From NCBI GenBank assembly GCA_950295325.1, contig OX485806.1, positions 30,010,001-30,070,000 of the forward strand: a stretch of DNA of 60,000 bases, in the 5' to 3' direction. The stretch's first letter is position 1, and each line of letters opens with the position of its first letter. Below the pieces are notes generated by a model. The model was not told the origin of the DNA. It made no database searches and was given only the letters and a program-made list of their open reading frames with translations. Of the stretch, positions 48,223 to 59,800 are shown piece after piece. Source of the stretch: Polytrichum commune (Eukaryota > Streptophyta > Polytrichopsida > Polytrichales > Polytrichaceae). The translations under genes were made by a program, and so were the position numbers.

Positions 48223-49635
48223 CATGTTAGGACTAACATGTCATTTGATTGTGATGAGCCATTTGGAAGTAATACATGTGCACCACAGTTGTGATGGTTG
48301 CCGTGAATGTTTGCTTTGGAATGTAATGTCTAGAGTGTAATTGAGCTGTGGGTAATGACTGGATGAGTTAACTTGAGCAAGATTGTGTCAGAAATTGTGA
48401 GTAGGATTACTGAGAAGCCAAGTCGAGAGTAAGAACTTATATTCTGGCGATAGGCCGAAGAAGGAGAAAAGTCTGAATGAGAGTCAAAGAGTAACAGTTA
48501 TAGAGATCTGCGTTGTTGGAAAGCAATGGTAGTAAAAGACTTGAGGGCAATGGCCGAGAAGATGTTGAATAGTCAGAAGGGCAAATAGACTCAAAAAGGC
48601 TGCAAGAGCCTCAGACCAGTCCAAGAGGAATGAACCTTAGGGTATTGCCAGAGAGGAAAGAGAGAGAGAGTTGTAAAAAGTCTGAAGAGGAGAGAAACAT
48701 AATAGTTTGGGCGATGAACAAGAGCATACTCACCATAACTAGAGAGACAGTGCGAGAGAAGGAGAAAGACAAATAGTCTGAGAGGGGCGATCGCCTATCC
48801 ATTAGCAGGTTAACGAAACCATCCACAGATAGGCTGACGACTAAGAGAGATTGAGAGGAAGAGAAAGAGGCAAGTAGCCTGGGAGAAGTGGTAAGGACGG
48901 AAAAGTTTGAGATGAGCCAGGCCATTACCGAGAGACTAAGTGGCTATAGTCGTATTAAGGGGCTTAAGCCTGAGTGTCAAAGATAGACGTTACCCGGCAA
49001 ACACCGAGGTAGGGGTATAGCCTGGGTAGGTTCACTGTACCTGAGAGGAAAGAAGGCAAGAAATCCGTAGTGGGTAGGCCACAGGCTGCCAGGACGTTAC
49101 CCAAAGGAGAAGAAGGCGTTACTACCAAAGAGTAAGATTATAACCAGTGCAAGTTCTTAGTAAAAAAAATGGACTAAAGCTTTAACGCATGATATCGCCT
49201 AGCTTGTCATGCGTTGTTCTATGTATTGACGATGTGGATGTTTTTGAGATGAATTGTCAGGTTTACCGAAAGGCGAAGATGATGGCTATTAGCTCTGCAG
49301 CTCTTGCATGATGGTTGTAAGTTGATTAAAGAAGGATTTAAAATGTTGTATTACCGCAAATGAGATTTATGTTGATCAAAGACTATGCGGTTACAAAAAG
49401 ACATTACCCCGGACTTTGTCTTGACTATGAGCCATTGACTGCTTGCCAAGCTTTTGAGCTTCATGACTGAAATAAGTCAAGACATAGAGTGATAGAAAAT
49501 TCCCTGAAGATAGGACGGAATCGCTCACGACATAAGATTCACAAATGAACCTCTCAAAGGAGAATAAATTAATTTGAATGGGAGTAAGGAATGAAGATAA
49601 CCATGTATTGTCATTAAATACCTTAATCCAATGTG
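48223..49635. other. Purine-rich stretch, possible solo LTR
   Basis: The plus strand is GA-rich from 48.4 to 49.2 kb. The segment starts TGTTAGGAC and ends GTGACA (TG...CA); TTAAC occurs on each side but is separated from the left end by one A, so the target duplication is imperfect. There is no second LTR or polyprotein. This is only a candidate, and it resembles the insert at 16.9-18.9 kb in composition but not in any alignable sequence I could find. Confidence 0.25.
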
Positions 49636-49981
49636 ACATTAACTCTTGTAGACACTATCTCAGTCTTCCTGGAGACAATATTGTTGTATTTGTTGGGATG
49701 AGTAGGTGGTGGTGTACATGAAGGTTGTTATAGAGCCCAACATTGTGAGTGATCGTATAAAGGCGTTTCTTGATGATCCTCAGTAGCCTGAGCATATTAA
49801 AGACCCTCCACTAAAGCAATTCAAAGAGGCAAACTTCTTCAAATATATAATAATACTTCAATTTTTTCTAGTTAGCTATAGTTGTTCTTGAATTTGGTCT
49901 TAAAATTTTCTAGTTATCTATAGTTGTACTTCTAATTGGTTTGAAATTTTTCTAGTTAGTTATAGTTGCAGGAATGCTATC

Positions 49982-50018
49982 TTGTGAGCGGTGAGCGGTG
50001 AGCAGTGAGCCGTGAGCA
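49982..50018 (-). repeat. CTCACCG-type array downstream of right ParB-like gene
   Basis: Read on the minus strand: several CTCACCG/CTCACTG units ending CTCACAAGATAGCATTCC, matching the edge of the array at 23219-23290. It lies about 0.7 kb beyond the stop codon of the right-hand gene, in the same relative orientation as at the left locus. Confidence 0.7.
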
Positions 50019-50698
50019 GAAAATTTGAATTTTTATTCTTCAAATTTTTCAATGAAATGTATGATATAGACCCTATGACCGTGGAGAATTTATGGTTTCA
50101 TTCTATAAAATCTGCATATTATTTAACAAAAATTAATCAAGGTCCTATTCCCGCGGAGGGATTTTTGCAGTTCACACAAATGATTTTTTTTGGAAAGGCC
50201 TTGTAAACAAAAAAAACACCTTTGGTACATTAGAATCTCCCAACATGCATATCAACATGGTTGAATTTTTTTCAAATGGCCCAATTCAAATAGTCATCAT
50301 CTAGACATTAAAGTGGTTAATAAAGTACGCATCCATTTAAGTACGCATCATGGTTAAGTGCGCAATTTTTTTTTACAAAAATCAGGGTTTGTATTTTATT
50401 GTTTGAATATGTCATGCAGAGTCGTTTGTCGCGAATGCATGAATTTTTTATGTTTGACATTAAATGTCAGTTTGTTGACGTTTTGTTAAAACGTCTCAAA
50501 CGATCATCACAATTCATTATACATATGTCTAGCTTCCGTTTGAACATCGGAACAAAGCAATTGGTCGTCGATGTCGAGGACAATGCTATGTAGAGCTTCA
50601 AAGCCTTTAAAGTTTTTAAAATCCAAGGTTCATAAAAATAAAAATAGATCATATATTAGAAGGAAATACACGTATTTTTATGTGAAGTGCTTCAATGA

Positions 50699-53600
50699 TC
50701 ACGAAGACATTTCAACATCATTAGAAGCCTCAATCCATCTTTCCTCGCTATCACTGTCACTAGATGATCCATCAACTTCTGCAGAAATATGGAAATATTT
50801 TTCTACAGGACGGCAACTACTAGGTTTTTCTGGAGAAGGGTCTGGTGATGAAGTAGCTGCATACGCTTCTGCAACAATCTCAGCATGAAAAGGAAGCTGA
50901 AGAGGTCTAATAGGGCTTCTAATCTTACTGATATAGTGTGAGAAAATGCTTCCATCATACTTCATCATAGAGGACTTCAACGCTTCCTTGCGCCATCTAT
51001 AAACAAGTAAAAATCAACCATTTAAAAATGTTGGTAAGAAAAATTGAGGAAATGTTTAAAAATTTGAAGATAGATAGTGTAGACTTACTTACAAGCTCGC
51101 TTGGCAACAGTCTTCTTCTCTGGCTCATCTGCATTCTCCAAAGGGCGTTTCTTCTTTGGAGAAGACCTTGTAACTTTGACTGACTGAACTTCTTCAGCTT
51201 GGGGAAGAAGAGGAACCAATACCTCTTTGTATAAGATATTGTCATATTCAAATGCAATAATATGACGATGAAGACTCTTTGATGCCCGAACAGAAGCACC
51301 TGAAATAAACAATACCATTTAGTACTTGGTATAAATTAATGACCAAACATATCAAAAGAAAAGTATAGGGAAAAAATAATACCTGTAGAGGCTGTGAGGT
51401 CCATGACAATGTCATCTTCAACCGTGCAGAGATCAATAAGAGCCATGAGTAAATTAGAAGACTTTTCCCATGCACCTCTAAATGACATTCTATTCTCCGA
51501 CTGAACAGTTAGAGAATCAACATCAATGAGGTTTATGAGATGTCCATCTAATGACAACTTGATGCCCTGTGCAAGAAGTTCAGGACGGTCACAAAACACA
51601 AAATTGGACATTGGAACCTCTTCATCCAGATTTTCCTTTCTAACAAAGCATTTCACCATGAAACACTTGTGCGTACGGGATGGATGATCCGGGACAGTCA
51701 AAGGAAGGCCGTTAATTGCAAACCACTTGGATTTCTCCTGAAAATTTGCCCAATCCGCCCAAGATAAAAGCTCATTGGATATAAACTTTGAATCATGATA
51801 AAATACAATGAGGGCACCATCATCTTGAAGGAACTGCATGGCAAACTCAAAATGCCTCTTGATCCATATGGATTCCACTTTTTCATCTATACGATCTAGT
51901 TTAGTCTTTGGATGACGGTTCTAAGGTGGAATTTCACCAGCAATACCAAGTCCAGGAACAGGTAAATCCTCCGGAACATCAAAGATAACAAGATCAACTA
52001 CATTGTCAGCTTTACAACCCGCATAGCTTCGAATCTTTTTACCTTGATGATCTTCAATCCATGATTTCATACGCCTCCAAATCTTTGGCTCATCACTCTC
52101 AGAACATCATCAAACAAGTCCAAAATACCTGAAGGACTATCATTGATGATCTCTATCCCACTCTCTATATCATCCAACTGCGAGTATGGGATAGTATACA
52201 CCGTTTGTGACGGAAAAGGGGCAACGGAAAGAGGCACCTGAGAAACCAAAGGAATAATAGTAGCGGACATGCTACTACCTGAAGGAGAAATACCCACATA
52301 AGAAAGAAGTTTCTCTGGCCCTTCCTTTAACACAAGCTTCGCCAACTCTTTGTTCCGTGCCGCAACCTCCTTCTTCAACTTTATTTCCTCCTCCTTGCAT
52401 TTCTTCTTTTCTTCTTTCTCTTTCAAACGAGTTTTAACCTTTGCTTTCTTGTCAGCCAATTTCTTCCTTTGTTTGTCAGATATAGAATTGTCATCACCCA
52501 CCTCCGATGCATCTTCTTCAATATGCACCAAATTCTCAGCCTCTAATTGTTGCATCATATTGTCACAAGTAGCCTTCAAGGCTCTCTCTTCTCCAGGACA
52601 TCTTTCATTTTCCTTTAACTCAAGATACCAAGGACATTGAAGAAGATGAGGTCTTCCAAAATATTTTTTCTGATAGTCTGAAAAAATACATTCACTACGA
52701 GAAACATCCACCAACTTGTTAAAACGTTGAGGAATGTTCTTCCTATCAATGGTCCCCTTAATCACCAACTCCCTCCAGAAATATCTCAAGATAGCTCTCT
52801 TCATAGCATTCTCAGTACCAGCTTGGACAAGAAATAACTCCTTCTTCGTATAAGTGCAATCATTTGAAAAAAATTCTTTGAAAGCCTTCCCCCACAAAGT
52901 AATAGAATGGGACTCAATCCAAGTTCCAATATCGTCCACTGGGTTGGGCAAGTCCTCGGTCTTCAATATGATAGCATCTTCCTCCATAATTTTCTCAAAT
53001 CGATTTACTGCCTCTTCCTCTAACTGCAACAATGTACAATTATTCAGCAAAACAAATTCAATTCAATCCATCTAATTCTTAAATTTTAGATATAACTTAA
53101 ACTTCATAAAAAATACAAATATACGGTTCAAAATAACATACCCCAACCCAGAAGGCAGCTTGATCTATCCAAATCCGAAGAACTGAATTAGAAGCGGGTG
53201 AGGGAGGAAAGTTGTATTCTTTACGACTCTCCTTACTCATATTCCACCACCTTAACCATCTCTCTTTGTGCTTCGAAGAAACCTTTGTTGTTGCAATAAG
53301 TTGTAGTTTCTTTAAAGTCATCTCAGGCTTCACTTGAAAGATATCAAAGTGACGAATAATCTACTTTCAAAAGTACAATTAGATTAGTAAAAATTTGCAC
53401 TACAAAAAAAGACATAATATAGAAAACATTTAATGACATATATGCAAAATTTACAACATTAATTGTTTAGATTTAACCCTCTCAAACCCGTAATCAAGCC
53501 AACCACACAAAATAACATCACAAAAACCAGTGAAGGCCTCCTAATTTAACTAATCACTTACTTCAGCTACATAGAACTTCTTCTAAAACAAAGCACACAA

Positions 53601-54965
53601 TAACCATGTAAAGGGCAGTAAGAGGATTATTATTTCATAAATATTTATTATAAACGTCCCATCTAACTTCTCTCGGATCCAAGACCATGCAAACCAAGTT
53701 GAATAAAATTACAAAAAACAAAAAAAAACTATAATAGATGGTGGAGCACATACCTCTCTTATGAAACCCTCTCTATTTGCTGGATTGGCAATTGCGAGGT
53801 ACCGAGATAGGTCTGTGGAGAGGGAGGTCTTCTTTGCCTCAACAACCTTAGTTGCGGCAGCTTGTAGTTCAAACGGACTTCCAATTCTATCTTCGCTTGT
53901 ACCGGTGACAAGACTGTCTTTGTACCACCTGATTGCCTCTTCTTGTGCTGCGGAGATTTCTCGCTACAAACAAAGATAACAAATTCAGACAAGTTCTCAT
54001 TTAAACCTGTAGGTGACAAATTGAAAGTAGACAAGTAATTTACCTCGTATAAACAATTGATGAATGCATCGTGAGTAAGATAATACCACTTCTGTCTCTT
54101 CCCACCGTGACGATTCCACTCAAGAATACTAGCTTGAAGGTCTTCATCACTGACAAGTCCTTTAAGTTGATCAAAGTCTAGCAATCCCAATTGCTGGACA
54201 CGCTTGACATTGTGCGTGAAGTGTTGGGCGACGTGATCAACCTGGTTTTTCTTGGATTGCATACACCTCAACTAAGAATACAAATGATACACGATGCATT
54301 TACTAACATGAGTATTTAAATAATAAATAACAAGAAATTTGAAATTCAAATAACATATTTTGAAGAACTTACTTGTTCCAATCTGTCATCGCATGCAATA
54401 GCATGTTACAATTTTCTGAAGATACGTTGATGAAAACAGAACGTACGGGAACATGAAAAAATGCATCATCTTTATGGAGGGCACTAATGACATCCATCCA
54501 TGCAATATGACGGTGATTCCCGTCCCATACGTAGAAAAACCGATTAGAATACTTTCCTAATGCTGGATTTTTTGCCAATCGAGCTTCAAACTCCAAATCC
54601 TCCTTGCGCCACAAATCCGACCATGAAGCCCGATGAGTCTCCGTGACGGTTGCTTCTTCCATTCTAAAACTCCTTAAGGATAGATAGAAGCAGGCTGATG
54701 CCCGCCTATACCCACGAGAGAACTCTGCCTTCAACTTCTGAATGTCAGTCTTCAAGGGCTCTCTAACATCCTTCATAGGAATCATCCTGCACAAGGGCAC
54801 GTCAAGTTCACAGTTTGGAGATTCAAGTGCACTTTGAATTGCATCATGTGAATTGCCTCTCACGGCTCTCCGTAATTTCTCCTCAATCTCTGCTAAATCA
54901 CCATCTTCAACCTCTATGTTGACCTTTGGGCTCTTGCTTTCACCCTCTGCAAATTCGTGAGTCAT
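50699..54965 (-). pseudogene. ParB-like / coiled-coil / DNA-methyltransferase-like gene, right copy, two lesions
   Basis: Predicted exons (transcript order): 54373-54965, 54044-54266, 53754-53963, 53142-53327 (start uncertain), 51383-53023, 51089-51300, 50699-50996, about 1,120 codons, GT-AG borders with matching phases. Residues 55-190 resemble a ParB/sulfiredoxin fold: D148-G-N-H-R152 is the nucleotide-binding GxHR motif, followed by a VPV strand. A Lys/Glu-rich coiled coil lies near residues 590-640. The C-terminal part has a methyltransferase order: motif IV-like DLVIFDVPED (51969-51980 encode DVPE), GALIVFYHDS, then MDLTASTG before a phase-1 intron and GASVRASKSLHRHIIAFEYD (motif I-like). 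Motif IV first and motif I last is the beta-class order, as in bacterial ParB-methylase fusions. DVPE replaces DPPY, so methyl transfer is doubtful. A -1 frameshift near 52.1 kb and a TAG at 51921-51923 break the frame. The last residues are Ser/Asp-rich. Confidence 0.75.
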
Positions 54966-54989
54966 CTGCGCATATGGATAAGAGAATTG

Positions 54990-55740
54990 AGAAATAAGAG
55001 CATTTTCAAAAAAAAGACTAAAACCAAACAATGAGAACAAGATCATTTTGAAAAAAAGAAAATGAAATAGTACCCGTCCACCCTTGTTTTGGATCCGAGA
55101 CACCAAATTTAACGCACAAAATTGGAGTGAGTCCCTTAACGAATTGAGAAATAAAGCATTTTCGAAAAAAAAACTACAACCAAGCAATGAGGACAAGAGC
55201 ATTTTCAAAAAAAAGAAAATGAAATAGTAGCCCTCCACCCTTGTCTCGGATCCGAGACAACCCATTTAATGCACAATCCTAGAGGAAAACTGACGGGTTT
55301 CTCTGATGTACATGAAGCCCTGCCGCTTAGAACCCAAGGCTATGAGAACAAGCGCATTTTCAAAATAAACAAAACAAATAGTACCCGTCCACCCTTGTTT
55401 CGGATCCGAGACAACAAATTTAACACACAAAATTGGAGTGAATCCCTTAACGAATTGAGAAATAAAGCATTTTCGAAAAACAAAACTACAACCAAGCAAT
55501 GAGGACAAGAGCATTTTCAAAAACAAATGCATGAAATAGTACCCGTCCACCCTTGTCTTGGATCCGAGACAACCCATTTAACGCAGAGTCAGAAAGGCAA
55601 ACTAACATATTTCTCTTATAGATATACACAAGCTCTAACTACCTTAAAACCCACGGAAATGACACCAAGAGCATTTTCAAAAATAGCAAAACAAACAGCA
55701 CCCCTCTACCCTTGTCTCGGATCCGAGACAACCATTCCTA
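54990..55740. repeat. ~157-bp tandem array, each unit with a 16-bp palindrome
   Basis: Five units begin right at the start of the ParB-like gene. Palindromes lie at 55086-55101, 55243-55258, 55397-55412, 55555-55570 and 55714-55729 (spacings 157, 154, 158, 159). The consensus is GTCTCGGATCCGAGAC; two units are perfect and extend to the 20-mer TTGTCTCGGATCCGAGACAA, and three have one or two changes in the left half only. Odd and even units form two sub-types, so the true period may be about 312 bp. A further imperfect copy is at 53671-53684, within an intron of the gene. Confidence 0.9.
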
Positions 55741-56342
55741 CACCATCTCCGCCTCTGCCTCTGCTGCAACAACCAGCAACACTCCAAGCAGGTTATGAGG
55801 GAGCACTCATCCGTGGCGGGCTATGAGGAAGCACACCTCCTCGATCCATCCCCATGGAATTTGCACCCGAGCAGTGATGAGCTCAGCATTTATGAATTAG
55901 CCGGGTGGCGGTCACTGCTTGCTTGCCCAATGCCGATTTGTAACTACACTTGTGCTCATCCAAACTCTAAGGTAGGTGCGCCTTGAATGGTTACTTTGTC
56001 CGTCTACGCCACGTCTCCTAGGATATGAAACCCGCCACTAGCACAAGACGGCTAGCAAATCCAAATCAAGGCCGTAGCCACTTTCCTCGTACACTTTGGA
56101 GCACGTATGAACCATCCTATTCGTTGTCAAAAGTGAAGATTCTTGTGCTCATTAAGTGGTCGTGATATAGGTCTCCCCAATTATGATCAATCACAATTGG
56201 GGAATCAAATTGAGGGTGAAATGAATCAATCACAACCAGGAATCAAAAGCTTCAAACAAAAATGAACAGATCCATACCTGTTGTGTATACCTGTTGTGTA
56301 ACAAATCCATATACAGTGTGAGCATACTTGTTGGGACCCGAA
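55741..56342. other. Intergenic, no gene assigned
   Basis: Frames at 55527-55826 and 55795-55986 run through the tail of the palindrome array and beyond. I see no domain. Confidence 0.35.
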
Positions 56343-56370
56343 AGCCTTGTCTCAGATCCGAGACAAGGCT
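56343..56370. repeat. Isolated long palindrome of the same type
   Basis: AGCCTTGTCTCAGA followed by TCCGAGACAAGGCT: 14-bp arms with one mismatch, sharing the TCTC(G/A)GATCCGAGA core with the arrays at 14.4-14.9 and 55.1-55.7 kb. Confidence 0.85.
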
Positions 56371-56818
56371 TCATTGAGGCGCAAGGAACCTGACAGGTGG
56401 GATCCCCCGGTAACAAAGGGAGACTACGAAGAGTTTTGAGAGCTGAGGCATATATATCCAACCTCTCGTGCGCTTTGTGTGGGGGGATACATAACTCAAC
56501 ACTCACCTCTTTTGGTATAAGCCAATGCCACATTTGCAATATAAATCACACAGCTTGGGATTTTCAGAAAGTCAACAAGCTGTAATCATAGCAGAGGATC
56601 CATTATATTCATGAAGAAGAAGATGAAAAACAAAAAAACAAAAAAAAAACAACCCCAATTCACCTGCATCAGATTAAGTAAAGGTACGACCAGTTCAAGC
56701 TCGATATAACAACGATGAGGGTTGTAATCGATCTCACTACCTGTCAACAATTTCTTCTGCAATTCCCCTACATCTTTTTTTTTCTGCTGTATTACAGATG
56801 CTTAAAACATCAGTAATA

Positions 56819-59800
56819 CACTATAAGAAAATCCTGTTTTTTGTGACGTCAAAAAAAACGGGAGTGCGCGTTCACTTTGACATGGAGGTTCTTCTCTTGG
56901 ACGTCACCTAAAATCCGTCATGTCAGACAGGAGAAAAACGCGTCGTGGACATGCAAAAACATGGGGAATTTCAGCACGTTTTTATGTGACGTCACATAAA
57001 ACATGGTGTTCCATAGTGTCCACGTGAAGACATGTGGACGCCACCGGCATGCCACGCAAGCATGTTTTTTTGCGGGCAGTGCCACGTCGGCACGCTTTTT
57101 TTTCCGCCCCCTCGGTGACATGGATGGCCTCGTGGACCCTCTTGAGATGACGTGGAATGCGATTAAAAACTGACGTGGCATTCGCTGTTGCTGACGTGGA
57201 CATTGCATTACGTGGCGATGTGTGCTGTTACCGACGTCCTCTGCGACACGAAAATGTCACATGAGACATTTTCCTCGACGTATGCATGTATTTTTTGGGT
57301 GTTTTCGGGGTGACTTTTAGTTTTCTTGGACATCCTTTTTGACAGTGGGATGTTATGTGTGACATCAAATGGGGCATTACAAATTATGGGGATGTCCTCT
57401 GGCCAAAACCACAGCTTGTTTGGGAGTGATGATGCCGTTTTCAAGCTTAGCCCGCCTTGACGTGGCTGATTGCCTCAAATTCTCAAACACATTACTGACA
57501 TCAAGTTGTTTGGCAATTAGCAGGACCAAATGTCAGATGCACGTCACTTATGCCATCTACGAGAACAAACACCGACGTCAACTGTTCCACCAGACAGTCG
57601 GAACAGACACAAAGAACGCGTGGAACAAATGTACACCAATGCTTTCCAATTCCGTAAATGCAACGTTTTCATTGATACAACATATTGCAACCAAGAGGCT
57701 GCATTTACACATCAATCGCTAGTTGCCCAAAAACTTAAACATTGTCCATGATTGAGGCATCCATGTCTATAGTCGCGAGTCTACACCTCCACGACTAAGT
57801 GGATAATTCATGAGCACTCGAATGGAGAGCCGCGTCGTTATTGAGAACGTCCACTCATTTCTTCTTTTGTGTTTGTGCCTTCGTACTAGTCCCCACCTGC
57901 CCCATTCCACCACCATTCACAAAACCGCATGAATTACATTAGTGGTCATCCGAACATGAAATGGACTCACACGAACGATGTGACTATATTCGAGTGCTCC
58001 ACACTCCTCCTGCAATCATGCAAGCAATGTAGGCATGCAAACACTAGTTCCCTCACCTTCGCAAGATTTTGGGGAGGTTTAGGCAAACCAACCGCTTTTG
58101 GTGCACCGAGTTTGGCCATTGAGGATTTCGCTTGTGCGCTTCTACCCGCACGGCGGGGTCGGCCACCTGACTCCTCCGGTACGGGCACCTCATCCTGTAA
58201 TAGCATTCCGCATTAGTACTCGGAGGTTTCAAATTATGGTCGTTCTGTTCTGCGATAATTCAAACTGTCAAGGCAAACGTCCAGCCTAATGTACATGTTG
58301 ACATCCTCAATGACACCACGAAGAACATGCCAGACAAATACATGAAGGTATAATTTTTTAAACGACGATGAGAGGGTTTCCAGTATGTCTAATATGGGTG
58401 GGTGTTACTTGATGTTACCTGATCCAGAGATGCAATCTCTTCAGGCACGTCCGCATTGCCGGATATCTCAGGGTGTCCTTCCTCGACGTCCTTCATAGCT
58501 TGCACTGGCACTTCCTCGTTGGTGGGTTCTACAGGGTCATCAATTACAGGTGTCTGTGTCGTTTTTTTCGGCACTTCGAGAATGTCCTCAATTATAGACG
58601 CGATAATGGTTTCAGAGCTGGGAGGCACTGCTTCTACGTCTGTGACTGCATCAGTTGCAGCATCCTCGGAGACGTCGCTCGGGACAGGAATCGCGGACGC
58701 CACACGCATGTCCGCATCGCCCACCGCGCTGATAACTGGGGTGGGAGCTTGTTTCTGTGCCACCATCACCAGATCCTCCGTCGTTGACGTCAATGCCGAA
58801 ATATCGAGCATCTTCGCAGACGATGAAGGCTCCGTCATGCTATCAATGTTAGTCGGATGTTTCTGACTCTGATTCTGAAGAATCATTCGCATCATGTCCT
58901 CCATGCGCTTGTTTGAGGCTGCCACATTCTCTCCAAGGCGTGTGACGCTGCCCTCCAAATCCGTCACTCGAGTGCGCATCGACTCCATTTCCGAGCCATG
59001 ATCGGGATGCGCTCGGCGCTTTTCCTCCTGTATGCGTTGGTACTCTTTGGCAACCTCGGCGTCAACCTCCGCATCGTACGGTGCCCTGTTCTTCAACATC
59101 GCCTACATGGCACATTAAAGTCATTATGGATGAAAGGGGACGTCGACAATAATGCGTTCCAACAGGTGCAGGTCCCGTGACGCCTTTGCAAGTGCCATGA
59201 TTAACATCGAACATCAACTCAAACAACTAGAGTTACATTGCCGGCTCATCGGACGTCTAAGTAAACGTGTTGGATGACATCTGTTGTCGACATTGACATT
59301 GTAGGGGATAAGGGCCATCACAAATTTATAAAGATAATTACAACATTGTCAGCCATGTCAACATAGACATAGTGGCACTCTTACCAGACGGGAGACGACC
59401 ACCCTTTCAATAGCTTTTAGTTGAGCTGTGGTCGATCCTTTCCCTTTTGAAATTGAGCGCATGTGTTGAGACTTCAAATGCGCAGCCTCGGTGGCGCGCA
59501 TACCTACAAGTGTTTTCCAATGCTCTGCATCCACATCGGTTGGTTTACCCGCATTGTTGTCTATGAGTTGGTTTAACCTCCACCGGGTGTTGATGAGTAC
59601 CTTTGTTATAATAGGCCGCATCCACTTCTCGCACACTTTGTCACAATTCCCGCACATCTCCCAGTCTGCATGCCGGACACACACGTCAATGCCATCACAT
59701 TCACTTCACAAGCGACCAACACTGGGTGCCCACACTACACCCACGTTAGAAAGGGTACAAACCAGTATGTCACCACAAGAGAGAAAATTGATATCATCGA

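Noticed and set aside
48223-49635. Firm call of a solo LTR
   Set aside because: The TG...CA ends and TTAAC flanks are off by one base and no partner LTR or polyprotein was seen. Kept only as a low-confidence candidate.
52350-52640. Plus-strand frame rich in Phe and Ser
   Set aside because: Antisense shadow of the Lys/Glu coiled coil of the ParB-like gene.
58456-58866. Plus-strand frame of 136 codons
   Set aside because: Antisense of the CACTA accessory exon, which has in-phase splice sites on the minus strand.
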